From: Lumbricus rubellus
Taxonomy: Eukaryota; Annelida; Clitellata; Crassiclitellata; Lumbricidae
DNA length: 64,000 nt
Assembly: GCA_945859605.1 (NCBI GenBank)
Contig: OX243822.1
Span: 26,155,185 to 26,219,184 of the forward strand
Direction of reading: 5' to 3'
Shown here piece by piece: positions 53,018 through 64,000 of the stretch. A program made the translations under genes and the position numbers. Under the pieces are notes generated by a model that saw only the letters and a program-made list of their open reading frames with translations, searched no databases and was not told the origin of the DNA. How positions within the stretch are numbered: position 1 is the stretch's first letter; each line of letters starts with the position of its first letter.

Positions 53018-53744
53018 GGCAAACTTTTAATAACCCAATCACGCGCACGATCACATGCTTAGGATATCGGTCATTAGCAATACCATAGACTACGCAATTT
53101 GAAAGCTTCAAAATTTCCATAGATACCATAATAGGTATGGTCTACGACAGCGCCACCAGGCGATTGAATTCGTAACAGGGGTGTCTAGGCCTAATAATAG
53201 AAAGACAGCCGATTGTGCTTCTTCGACAGAAAAATAAAGCAAACACAAAAGAGAAAACACAAAAATAAAGCAAACACAAAAATAAAGCAAACACAAAAAC
53301 AGCAAGCGAACGGACATATGCCTAAGCAGGATTTTGAGCTGCCAACCATTTAAGACGTAAGAGGCCGGATTGTTATAACCTAGGCCTATAGCCTAGCAAA
53401 AGCCTTGTAGAGTAGCTATAGACAATAGCAAACAAACAACCTTTCCTGCGAGATTGCGAGAACAATGATAGCAGCAATCTTAGAAATTTTTATGTAGGCC
53501 AACCTAACTGTTACCTGGAAGGAAGCTGTGTGACATCGGATTTTATATTATAAACGAATTTAGGCCTACTAATTCTAGCATGTTGGCCTACAATGGAAAA
53601 TGTCATTCAAAACGTCGGTAGACCTAAAAAATATGGCGGAGGTGGATCGAGTTATCAGAATTTCTGGCTGATACTTATAGAGCTGATAACCCAGCAGAGT
53701 TCAGACTTCTGGATGGAGTTAAACTCGAGTGATTTAAGTTTGAA
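53018..53744. other. No gene seen
   Basis: Upstream of the aminopeptidase gene. A local AAACACAAAAATAAAGC repeat lies at 53,235-53,300. Confidence 0.5.
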
Positions 53745-54582
53745 AGCATAGATTGAGTATTCGAATATTATGAATATTAAGATTTTCAAATATTTACGAA
53801 TATTAACGAATATTAAAACTGCCAACTTAATATTCATAATATTCAAAAAATTATTTATTCTTGTTCCTTCAAGAAATTCTTAATTCTTAATTTTTATTTT
53901 GTTATTTATGAAAATGTTTAACTTTTACTTAATGAATTGTACAAAATTGAGTTAGTCTACGCATAGACCTATACTAATAAGTGACAATAACTTTAATAGA
54001 TTTTATTGTAAAAAACCTTCAAGGTCTCTGCTGAGTCTGGTCAATGTGGCCATGCGGCATTCATATCACATTCAATACTTAATTTAAGTCACTTTGTCTG
54101 ACTTCTGCCCCCCCCCGAACTGCCTCACCGATGGCAGTTGGAAAGACTAGTAGCAGCAATAGTAGGCTAAATTATAAATAAACTTTAACTGCCTGTTAAG
54201 CCTATAAGCTTAATAGTAACTGTATATTGATAAAGTAGTTTTATATCAGTGTAGCAGGATGAATAAATATAAATGCCAACGCAGAAAATAATAGTGCCAG
54301 ATTACAAGCAAAATGTATCCTGATCTCAGCATATTAAGCGCAATGCATATTTTAATTCAACCGTGCTCTGGATGCGAGTGAATGCCATAGATACATACAG
54401 AAGCTTAAACTGCATAATACCGAGTAACATTGCGGTTTCGATCGTTCACTTTAATTCGTTAACGAATATTTACGAATATTTATGAATATTAAAACCTAAA
54501 GTCACGAATATTTAAAAAATCTTAATATTCACGAATATTTATGAATATTAAAACCTAAAGTCACGAATATTCAATCTATGCT
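53745..54582. mobile_element. MITE-like element with GAATATT-rich inverted ends
   Basis: AGCATAGATTGA(G/A)TATTCG begins both ends in inverted orientation, and both terminal regions are built of repeated GAATATT words. TGAA flanks each side (53,741-53,744 and 54,583-54,586) as a possible 4-bp target duplication. No coding sequence inside. Confidence 0.6.
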
Positions 54583-54864
54583 TGAAAGGAAGACTAGGCT
54601 AACTGGAATTAAAATATAACTATTATATCAAAGACGCAATGCTTTTTTATAGATCTAATACCAACAGCTAGAGAGATAATCTCTTAAATTAACCACTTCT
54701 TTGCTGGCTGATTTCTGTTGGTGCCATGCGTATGTGGGCATCACATGGGCACTCACGTACGTATACGGGCCTCTCAGAGTCGGCGCCCATGGGCCATGGG
54801 CCTAGGGTACGCACGTGCTTTTCATGCTAATAGTAGAACATGCTGTAGTCTAAGCCTGTAACCT

Positions 54865-55626
54865 GGATAAATCACTTCACTGGTTGAAAATCCCAGAGCG
54901 AATCCACTTCAAAGTTCTCTCCTTGACCTACAACTCCTTACAATGCTCCCAGCCCAGATATCTTCGTGAACTGTTCACCATCCAGCCTACCCGTTCTACC
55001 CGATCATCTGCCTGCGCCTTACCATCTTTCGACCGCAGGTCAAAAGTCATCTCAAGTTCTCCAACCGAGCAATATCCAACTCAGCACCACGCCTATGGAA
55101 TGATCTGGCTCCTGAATTATTTCGATCCTTTTCAGTTTCTCCACCATCATTACTAATCACACACCATCACCTTACTAATGCTTCTTTATCAATCACTCCT
55201 CGGGCTTTTCACTCGAAGCTTAAGACACTCCTTTTCAAGAACTCTTACCCTGTCTCATATATCTAATCATCCAACCTCCAATGGACAAATTCCCGGCCCA
55301 GACGACACCCTCCTTAACAGCTGTTCCGCCCTCTGATCCTACGGTAACTCCATGGGCGGAGTTTATCAGGGGCTAGGGGGAGCTAAGCCCCCCCCCAGAA
55401 GACCCAGATTCAGCTTTTTTACCATGAAAATTATATCTTTTTTCGGGCTTAGCCCCCCTAAGAAGGCATTAGCCCCTCCAAGAACGGAAACCAAACTCCG
55501 CCCATGGGTAACTCGACCCGGACCTACACGGACTACTCTCTCGGACAACCCTTCTGACTCAACGCAACGCTCGTGAATAAGCTGGTGCCCCGCGCTTGCC
55601 TTTCGAGTGGCACTTTAGAAAATTTG
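54865..55626 (+). pseudogene. CR1/L2-type LINE, 3' end of reverse-transcriptase gene
   Basis: LHWLKIPERIHFKVLSLTYN, CSQPRYLRELFTIQP and RSTRSSACALP match the post-RT segment of CR1/L2 proteins (LHWLPVxxRIxFK, PxYLxxL, LRSS). The frame then shifts, continuing with SAPRLWNDLAPELF and KLKTLLFKNSY, and ends in a TACGATTACGATA tail near 55,640. A MITE has inserted at 55,351. Confidence 0.85.
55351..55506. mobile_element. 156-bp MITE with 14-bp inverted repeats and 8-bp target duplication
   Basis: Starts CATGGGCGGAGTTT, ends AAACTCCGCCCATG, and GGTAACTC flanks it on both sides (55,343-55,350 and 55,507-55,514). An exact 8-bp duplication suggests a hAT-type transposase in trans. Confidence 0.9.
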
Positions 55627-56562
55627 AGTTTACGACTACGATTACGATAAAGCGTCCTCTGGTTCATTTTTAGAAAGAGGAATCAAAGGCAAAGGCGATG
55701 CCGAAAAGACGTGAATAGCATGGCTGGCCGTCTTATTCTTTGACTGCTATAGTCGTGCTAGGCTATAATTCATGTGTTTTCGGTTTCACTTCTACTTTTG
55801 TTTTCTCTTTCTGAAAATGGACCTGAGCTGCTTCTCATTTTCTTAACCCTCAGGCTAGTCTTTAACCATGTTTTTGAAGAGATGGCAGCTTAAAATGTTA
55901 CCAATGCAGTGTGGAGGGAACAATTGGAACAAATCTTAAATCACGACCATCAGCACTGAAATTACGAGCAATTTTTCTTAAATGACAGCACAAAGATGCT
56001 ACCCTTGCATTGTGAAAAAAAAATCTGGAACATGCAGGCAGAGGCACATCCTTCTCCCCAAACCCATCCACAAGCTCGATGCTTCGTGCCACGATCGGCG
56101 ATTGTTCTTTGGTCTCTCGTTCGACCAAGACCAAGTCACCGCCCACTCACATAAGTCATTATTTTCAATAGCTCTCCTAACAAAAGAGGTCACAAAACTT
56201 TTCCGCACTCACTCGAGGATTTCGTTTCACATTAAATTTTGTTTGTGCAGCACTCACACTCGATCTTTGCGTCAACTCGGCGCTTATGCCTAGCCTTTCA
56301 GTCTTTCACGTAGGCCTACCTGTAGCCTAGCATTTTGCTTTCGGATTTCCGACGTGATTTAACCTACTTCCTGGAAAATTGGTTAAAGCGTACTGTCTTT
56401 ATGAATAGGCCTATCACACAAACTGTTATTCACGTGTTTTCGGCTTCGCTTTTACTTTAAATTTGCTTACTCTTTCTGAAAAGAGACCAGAGAGTATTAT
56501 TACGTCGCTTTATCCAGGTTATAGACTTACAATGTAGAATGCAGCATGTTCTACTCGGGGCT
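55627..56562. other. Repeat-derived DNA, no gene
   Basis: Short duplicated pieces: a GTGTTTTCGG(T/C)TTC stretch at 55,779 and 56,430, and a CCTAGCATTTTGCT plus TTCCGACGTGATTTA stretch at 56,325 and 56,805. Confidence 0.5.
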
Positions 56563-56752
56563 ATTTTTAAGGAATTTTTAGAACTGCACAACACCTTCTT
56601 TCTTTTCCCATGTTCCATGGCAAATTAGGCCTACTTCCAACTGGAGGACAATAATTTATTAATGACCTTTTTGCTTGCTTTAACTGTAAAGATCTAGTGC
56701 TTCTACAACTACACAACATTTTGTGTACAACTACACGTTTAAAAAGCCCAGG
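56563..56752. repeat. Third copy of the ~205-bp repeat seen at 21.1-21.6 kb
   Basis: AAGGAATTTTTAGAACTGCACA, CTTCCAACTGGAGGACAATAA and TTTTGTGTACAACTACACGTT. Confidence 0.8.
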
Positions 56753-57164
56753 TTCTACTATTAACATGAAAAAGCAGGTAGGCCTACGTAGCCTAGGCCT
56801 GCTCATAACCTAGCATTTTGCTATCGATTTTCCGACGTGATTTAGTTCCTGGAAAATTGGCTAAAGCGTCCTGTCTTTACGAAATCACACAAACACGGTT
56901 TCAATTTTCCTATAGGATTTGCCCGACGAAATAAGGCATCATCATATATTAGATCTGCATTTACATAATATCTCGCAATTTTCGGCAGCCGCTCCCGCAA
57001 TCGATTTACTTACTTATTCCGGCCGCATGCCGCATTGTCACGACTGCGTTCGTGAGTTGAATTCCATCTTCGCAAATTGAATCAGCGTTGCGTCATCGGG
57101 CGCTGCGCACTCTCTCATAACCCATCCTCTAATTACGTTTAACGTCCAGGCTTTAAGTTTACTC

Positions 57165-57335
57165 CCTCCGCTTAGCGTAAAATTGTTCATTTTGAGCGTA
57201 CAAGCATGAAATTTTTTGTATAAATAGTTGATTTTATTATAAAAGTAATCTGTTATTTCCACACGTCGATATATTATTAGGAAGAATGATTTTGCAGGTT
57301 TTCTGAAGATGAGCGATAATATAAGCCGCAACCTA
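57165..57335 (-). repeat. Dispersed repeat B, copy 1 (inverted relative to copy 2)
   Basis: Reverse strand encodes a 50-residue open stretch with KPAKSFFLIIYRRVEITDYF and NKINYLYKKFHACT. Copy 2 at 62,605-62,770 is about 90% alike by eye. Confidence 0.85.
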
Positions 57336-57479
57336 TAGCGCTAAGCTTAAGCGTCAATACTATTGTAGACCTATAGCATGCCTATAATAGTGAGGAGGTT
57401 AAGGTCCAAAAACGCAGTGCATTGTGCATCTTGTAGATAAAAGCAACAAATTTCTATAGCTTCAAGACAAACATATTTT

Positions 57480-58267
57480 AAAACTTTTCAGCTAGCTGCA
57501 TAAAAAAATTCAAATGGGAACATACTTAAACAGAAGGTTGAAAGTATGCTAAAATGCGCATGCTCTAGAGTTGATATGCAGCTTAAGCTGCACCTGGATG
57601 CATAATATGTGGCCTTTTGACAACATGAAACAATACTAATCTGATTTAAACATTACACAGTGTGGGACAATTGATATAGAACAAGTATACTATGAAAGTA
57701 TGCTAAAAATTCGCACTTCCAGAGCCGATAAGCACATCTTTATGCACACAGATGCAGAATATGTGGTCTTTTGACAACATGAAACATTACTAACATAATT
57801 AAAACATTACACATATACATACATGTGTGGGACAATTGTTATAGAACAAGTACACTATGAAAGTATCTAAAAATTCACATTTTAAGAGCCGATACGCAAC
57901 TCTTTATGCACTTAGATGCAGAATATGTGATGTTTTGATAACAGGAAACATTACTAGCCTGACTTAAACATTACAACATGCATACATATGTGTAGTACAA
58001 TTGTTAGAGCGCCAGTATGCTATGCTAAATAATCAAAATTTCTGAGCCAGTGCACAACTCTTTATGCACTTATATACAGAATATGTTGTCTTTTAACAAC
58101 GTGCCACATTACTAATCTGATTCAAACATTACAGATGTGCATACTTGTGTGGGACAATTGATATGGCTACAGTATACTAGGAAAGTATGCTAAAGCTGCA
58201 CTTTTCCGGAGCTGATATGCAACTCCATATTGCACTTAGATGCAGAATATGTGGTCTTTTGACAACA
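57480..58267. repeat. ~165-bp satellite-like tandem repeat, about five units
   Basis: GGGACAATTG recurs at about 57,662, 57,829, 57,993 (variant) and 58,151, each followed by AGTATACTATGAAAGTATGC, GCACTTAGATGCAGAATATG and TTTTGACAACATGAAACATTAC. Confidence 0.85.
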
Positions 58268-58268
58268 T

Positions 58269-58500
58269 GGGGCGCGGTGGTCTAGTGGTGGCGTCGTTGC
58301 CTTGGAGCCGGAAGGTCCGAGGTTCGAATCCACCCTCAAGCCGCGTAAGGACCTTGGGCAAGTCTTTCACTTACAATTGCTCAGCGCTTCGGCGTGAAAC
58401 TCCGATGCAGTGTCCGCTCTGCATCGGGAGCGCCTCTGAGTAGAGAGAGCTTGAAGGGGCGCTATAACAAGTGCACATACAAACAAACAAAACAAACAAA
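58269..58500 (+). mobile_element. tRNA-headed SINE inserted in the satellite
   Basis: Full-length and well conserved. AACATG stands before the head and after the tail, a likely target duplication inside the satellite word GACAACATGAAACATTAC. Confidence 0.92.
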
Positions 58501-60099
58501 CATGAACATTACAATTTCCGGCTGCAATATGGTCATCTGGGGTAGCACAATGTTTTGGACACTAAAACAAAGGACTTCAAGAGAACTGTTAGCAGATATC
58601 AAATACTAATATCAGTTTACTTCCGTCATGAAATACAAAAAATAAAAATAATGTCATAAATAGACACAATGTCAAAATTTAAATTGTAAAACAGGTCTTT
58701 TACATTTTGTAAATTTCCTGTATAAATGTATGCTGTCACCACAATTGTTAGAAAGTATTTGATTTACATTTTTGTATCACTAGTAATTAAATGTCAGTTT
58801 AAATATGCTGTCATTTATTTCTATCACTATTTTAACAAAGTGTTTTCTCTGCAAAACGTGTCTAGTTAGTTATTCACGATCTGCCTGTCAGTTGTCTCAG
58901 TAAGATTACGCTGATAACCAGCACTAGTGACAATAATCCCTTGTCTTTTTGAATGAAGACCTGGGAAGTTTGAAGTACACGTCTAGAGTAAAAAAACTGA
59001 CTGAGATATGTGGGCTGCTAAAGTTGATTTGGTAGGACAAAAACTATGTGAATTTTCGTCTGCTTAATTTTATGACATTTTCAGACTTCTTCAATAACCT
59101 TTGATCTAGAGCAGGCTGAGCAGCTAAACACATTTGCTGTTTTTCAGTTTTGAGTTCTGAGCTTTGCATAGATTTGCATGATCAAGTAAATTTGTTGTAT
59201 TTCGTATGAGGAATAAACCAGAGTTGAGGCACCTAATGAACCATCTTGAACGATTTGTAAGTAAATAAGTATTTTCTTTATTATAAGCAGCTCCCACACA
59301 GCACTCTGGTGAACAAGTAGCATAATATAAGATTCACATTTATATAAAACATTAAAAAGCTAGCAAGACTAATAATTTTTATTATTTGAACAACATTCTA
59401 GCTATAAATGTTTCCTCGTGAGATTGATAAAATTATTACAGGTGCAATAATACCGAAAGCATCTGGTACTTTTCCTCTCAGCAGGCCTAGTTCTTGCATA
59501 CAACAGCAATGGTCTACAAATATTTTATGCAAATGCATACCAAGACTCAAGTCATATAACGTTATACATGAACAGTGTTTAGTTACACAATCATATTATA
59601 GGAGTTGAAATGCAAAACCTGACAAATCCACTTTTCGCTGTTTTGAGAAAAGTGAGAAAAACTGAGAACACAAGAACTTGAAAAAAATTCACAGTTTGAC
59701 AATTCCTATGATTATTTAGAAGGAGTCCAAGTAAATTAAACCAGTTTTTGCAAATTCTGTGATTTTGGAAGATTTTATAAAAAAAGTTAAAATTTTGGAT
59801 TTATCAGGTTTTGCACATCAAAGCGTAATTTAACACGTTTTGCAGGTCAAAAATCGAGGCAAACACGTCTGTTTTTACTTTAACAATACCCAAAACTTAA
59901 TTTATTACTCATTATTCTTAATAATAAAATTATCAGAGTAATTTCTACCTTTGTAGCCTCATGGTATGTCACATTTTTATTGAATTTTTTAATCTTAAAA
60001 CTTTCATCGTTGAAACTAAAGTGCTGATTTCCGTGTTTATCACTGTAACAAAAATAATAATCTATATATCCAAAATCCAATGTCTTCATCTGTGCAGTT
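58501..60099. other. No gene seen
   Basis: AT-rich DNA without recognisable features. Confidence 0.5.
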
Positions 60100-61335
60100 A
60101 CAGTCTGCCGCTGGTAAGTCAATGTCATCCCGAACTGTTTCGGAACATGTCAGATTTCAGTACACTTCTGCTTGTGGCAAGTCTCTCCAACTATTTCCAA
60201 AAGTAACGCTAAGCAATTTGTGAACATCGTTCAATTTGGCTTTAAAGATTGGACGTCTGCTGGGCAATGGTGCTGGATTTACATTTCCATGAGACTTTAC
60301 TCTTTTGAGTAGACACACGGATGTGCCAATGCTGCTTCGAAAGTTGACTTAGCCTGTTGTCAAGATGACAACTCGACCTTTTGCGTTTACTGATTTTGTC
60401 AACACAATACGCTTCACTTCCTGGATGTTCTGCAGTGGTTTATAGTGCTTGCCAACTTCCAGTTTCCAATCACTCACATTCCAGTCCTTGTCCAAGATGT
60501 TGACAGATGAACAGTGATGGCTGAAAATCTCGTGGTACTGTGAAGGCAGGGATTGTACTTGCTGGAGGTCGGTCATAAGTGACCGTGTAGATGCTTTCAT
60601 CTCTTTCTTTCAAGAGGTCATAAAATGCCCTATCTCTGAGCTTATGTACATGCAGTTTGGTCATGAGTTGTCTTTTGCTCTGCTGGACAAACTTTTAACT
60701 GATTTCTGAGACAGTCGCATGTTGTGCAAGTATCAGACGCACTGCCTGAGAAGCCGATGTTAAAATCGTTTACAAACACATTGTAAAACATGCGGTATCC
60801 AACATTCAACTGATCTCTGGTGCATTTTTTTTCGTACATTTTCCACAAAATAATAATGATTGATACTTTTCAAGGCAGAGGGCAGGTACAATCTAACGCT
60901 TTTTTGCCGGCCATAATGACTTTCACGAGCTTTGAGGTGATGGATGAACTGACGCACATTTTCCTTTTTCGAATCATTCTTTGAACCAACTCGACCACCT
61001 CCCCTTCTTTCAACAGCACGACTTTAATTACACCGTCTAGCCTGCTCCTCCCGATAGGCTGAACTGCTTCCTGAAACACTCTCTTGCATACTCGTGTCAT
61101 TAAACATCCTTTTGGAATGAAGAATCGAGCATCAAGGCTTCGGTGTTTTGATGCATCTGAATTTCCTCTAACAGTTCTTTTTCGTCTGGTTGGTTCAATT
61201 TGAACATGAAGAAGAATATGGTTGTCTAGATTAAGTTTGTTGTCGTTTTTAAACAGCTTATTCCTGAATGTCAGAACATCTTCCGATGACACTTCTGTGC
61301 ACTTGTACACAGTAGTTATGTTCTTTCGCATAGCA
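60100..61335 (-). pseudogene. Decayed gene of the same broad class as the DUF7869-type element gene
   Basis: Several minus-strand pieces in shifting frames keep a recognisable order: DARFFIPKGCLMTRVCKRVF (about 61,130), VRQFIHHLKARESHYGR (about 60,950), KMYEKKCTRDQLNVGYRMFY (about 60,835), a CTTCDCLRNQL Cys pair (about 60,720), HKLRDRAFYDLL (about 60,645), TDLQQVQSLPSQYHEIF (about 60,570) and PLPSRRPIFKAKLNDVHKLL (about 60,250). I know this order from transposon-derived animal proteins with a fish-like HxxRxxFY / DLQQVxxLP layout. At least three frame changes and internal stops show it is dead. Confidence 0.65.
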
Positions 61336-61605
61336 CTTGAATGATTGCAACCAAGGCGCCAAATGAACGAATCCGATCTGGTGTCAACCGAATGTCTTCA
61401 ATAAAAATATAAAACAAACCAGTTAAGTAAAATGTCAACTTACTTTCTTTCCTCTCCGCATGCCATCATCAATTCTTTTTCCAAACCGTTTGATCTCATC
61501 ACGTGGCCGAAATAGCTTAATTTCCTCTTAGTTGCTGTTTGCTGCAGTGTCTCATCCTTCTCGATTCCCAGCAACGTGTGGCCGGTACGCTAGTTTTAAA
61601 ATAAA

Positions 61606-61628
61606 TATATATATATATATATATATAG
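61606..61628. repeat. (TA)n microsatellite
   Basis: About 11 TA units. Confidence 0.95.
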
Positions 61629-61639
61629 AAAGTAGACAT

Positions 61640-61825
61640 GTGGGGTGCAGTGGTGTAGTGGTGGTTCGTTCCCTTGCAGCCGGGGATTGCAGATCCGAAG
61701 TCCCAAAATGCTCATGCGCTACAGTGTGAATATCAGATTCAGTGTCCGCGCTGTAGTTGGGTGTGCTTCTGAGTTCTGAGTAGTAATCTTGAAGAAGCCC
61801 TATATCAAGTGCCCATACATACATG
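61640..61825 (+). mobile_element. tRNA-headed SINE, divergent copy
   Basis: GGGGTGCAGTGGTGTAGTGG head and CAGTGTCCGCGCTGTAGTTG body; the B-box region is eroded (GATTGCAGATCCGAAG). Confidence 0.75.
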
Positions 61826-62167
61826 TCTGTTATATAAACAAGCCAAATTGATTAGCATTATAACTGATGATTAATTATTATGCGACATTAGACTACATGA
61901 TTTCCCATTGTCGAAGTAGGCCTATTACATGCAAAAACTTTGAGGCTCGGGGACAGCCTCTAAATTTTATCCTATTTTAATGAAATTTTTTGTAGAATTT
62001 TATTTCAATAGACCTGGGTCTAATATCGATATTAGTCCCAGAATAAACCTAACAACTTGGAAGGGTGAGATAGAGACAATTCCCCCCAAAATGTTTTTGC
62101 ATTGTGCTAAGAGACACCTTAATAGGCATAAATCTGTTATTTATACAGTTGTATTTATATATACCGC

Positions 62168-62275
62168 CTGTAGTCCTAAAAAATGAAGTGGGGGAACGCT
62201 CTTTATAATAATATTAATATTAGTAGTATTATTATTAATATTCCATTATCCCTGGGAAAAAGTGGGGAACGGCGT
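62168..62275 (+). repeat. Dispersed repeat A, copy 2
   Basis: GTAGTCCTAAAAAATGAAGTG, ATATTCCATTATCCCTGGG and GGGGAACGGCGTTC, as at 30,755. Confidence 0.85.
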
Positions 62276-62604
62276 TCGGATGTTAGGATAAAATTTGAGA
62301 AAAAATTGTACCGTTTGTACCCGGTCTACACCCTATATGTTTTACTTTTACCTGCAGCTACCCCGTGCCCGTGTTGAGCTCCAGCTCTTCGTGTCAGAAT
62401 GTCGGATTGCACTAAACCCTCGCCTAGGCTATAACCTTTGAAACAACAACACTGTCAAACCTGCGAAATAATTCTTCTTAGTTATATTTCGAAGTGTAGC
62501 GATATCAGGTGATTTGAAATCGACTTTATACGTAAAAAATTTAATGCCTGTGTGACAGTGTATGTGTATTCTGAACGATGCAAACGCGTATCGTTATAGG
62601 TATC

Positions 62605-62770
62605 GGCCTATATTATCGCTCGTTTACAGAAAACCTGCAAAATCATTCTTCCTAATCATATATCGAAGTGTGGAAATAACAGATTACTTTTATAATAAAA
62701 TCAACTATTTATACAAAAACTTTCATGCTTGTACGCCAAAAATGAACAATTTGGGAGATTATCGTCGCTA
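62605..62770 (+). repeat. Dispersed repeat B, copy 2
   Basis: Plus strand encodes KPAKSFFLIIYRSVEITDYF and NKINYLYKNFHACT, with the same CGCTAAGCGGAGG end as copy 1. Confidence 0.85.
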
Positions 62771-64000
62771 AGCGGAGGAAGTAGTTCGCGGGAACCAACA
62801 AAGGACTGTGGCCTACGCCGTTGCGCCCGGGTAACGGCCCGAGTTGTCGTGGCGTAAACAACTAAAACTGTCGGGGAAAATGGTCGTGGGAAAGGAATCG
62901 ATAATTCTTATATTCGTCGCTTGTCATCTTTAGGAAGTTATTAACATGAGATTTATGGTCTGACGGACCACGAGACGTGAGTTAAATGCTGAGGATATTT
63001 ATCACAGTGACGTGCAAGATGGCGTGAGCGTGCACGGTATATATTATAGGCTTATTATATCATAGCCTATTCAATTGCCTGAAATAATTACTGACCGATG
63101 CGGATAAAGCGATTAACTTGACGTTAAAGCAATTATTCACAGTCAAACGATAGCTAAACATATTTAGGAAATCTGGTTTTGTTTGAGTGGGTCACTGGTC
63201 ACTGGCATTTTTCTGTATGTAGCCTATATCATTAATCGAACCTCACAGTAGGCCTACACATGTCATGTCCTGGTTGGCTAGTATAGGCTACTGCGTTGTC
63301 CAAGCGTTCTTTAACAGAGCTAATTGATGCATGCTTTCAAATCTATTTTGATCTCAACCTATTTAGGAGGAAAACCCAGATGAAACATTGTAAATTTGTA
63401 ATGGCATACACACGTGGCCTTTGCGTATCAGACAAACATGTCGGTTTAATTGTCCTTTAATAGGCCTATTCACGCAACAGCCTATAGGTCTAAAGTTCTT
63501 TTCCCACGAAACACTTTTGAAAACACTGATTTTAATCTAACTCTCTATTTTATGATCATGGATAAATAAGTTTCAACGCAAGTTTGCGGTTGTTCCTGTT
63601 TGGATGTTTTGTATTTATCTTCAGCACAAGATTTTAAGGGGAGGGGGGGTAAAAGATAAGACAATGTATATATCCTAGCCTACGCCACTTGTGATGAGTC
63701 TGGGTTGCTGTATTGGTTCGTGATGCATGGCTGTCGGTCTGCCGGAATGCCATTAACCTGCATCAATTATGCAGACGGATGTCGTTAGCGTTGGCTTCAG
63801 AACGTATACAGAACAATGGCATTGGTCTTCTTTTTTTAGCTTACTCTGCCACAAAATGGCTGTCTAACGCGTAGGTTGACTGAAATTTCTTACCTTCAAG
63901 CATAATAATATACTTGATCATAACTATTACTATTACAATAGTGAACTGACTGTTACTGGGTGCGCGATTTTTCTGTGCGTTGTAGGCCTAAATTGTCAGA
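62771..64000. other. No gene seen
   Basis: AT-rich host DNA with no recognisable coding, RNA or repeat feature. Confidence 0.5.

Noticed and set aside
55898..56293. Open frames on both strands near 56 kb
   Set aside because: No domain, flanked by short duplicated repeat pieces; probably repeat-derived.

Overview
The window is eukaryotic genomic DNA, probably from a marine invertebrate. The signs are spliced genes with GT-AG introns, tRNA-headed SINEs, LINE and DNA-transposon fragments, and long AT-rich introns. The frequent TAGGCCTA-like words and TATAGCGCC/CTCAGAGGCGCT repeats would suit an echinoderm or other ambulacrarian, but this is a weak inference.

Region 1 (1 to about 13.35 kb) is a compact, visibly GC-richer block of about 13 closely packed viral genes: an integrated Polinton/Maverick (adintovirus-like) element cut by the left edge of the window. 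Most genes lie on the minus strand. From right to left they are a small zinc-finger protein, a SAP-like proline-rich protein, a giant fusion of B-family polymerase palm, SF1 helicase and HNH domain, a retroviral-type integrase, a packaging ATPase, a 347-aa virion-type protein, penton-like minor capsid, pVI-like minor protein, double-jelly-roll-type major capsid, a hydrophobic small core or capsid protein, an adenain-type protease and a tail-fibre-like spike. A parvovirus-type phospholipase A2 gene and a small unknown gene lie on the plus strand. All frames are open, so the copy looks young or functional. Unusual features are a canonical -1 frameshift site joining the small protein to the protease, a TAATG overlap before the polymerase, an Asp in place of the integrase catalytic Glu, and an identical-style C-terminal tail on the phospholipase and pVI-like proteins.

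Region 2 (13.35 to 31.8 kb) is repeat-rich host DNA: a hairpin, an internally deleted mariner with 110-bp inverted repeats, SINEs, LINE fragments, microsatellites, a tandem duplication that preserves an empty SINE site, and one orphan signal-peptide exon on the minus strand (29.2 kb).

Region 3 (31.8 to 37.7 kb) is a six-exon plus-strand gene of the DUF7869-like family (849 aa) bracketed by 35-bp inverted repeats, so it looks like the coding part of a DNA transposon rather than a host gene.

Region 4 (39.4 to 53.0 kb) is a complete 16-exon minus-strand gene for an M17 leucyl aminopeptidase (520 aa), with SINEs and simple repeats in its introns. One minisatellite has multiplied a copy of the gene's own splice acceptor.

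Region 5 (53 to 64 kb) has no host gene I can support. It holds two MITE-like elements, a CR1/L2-type LINE tail, a 165-bp satellite hit by a SINE, an inverted dispersed-repeat pair and a decayed second DUF7869-type gene.
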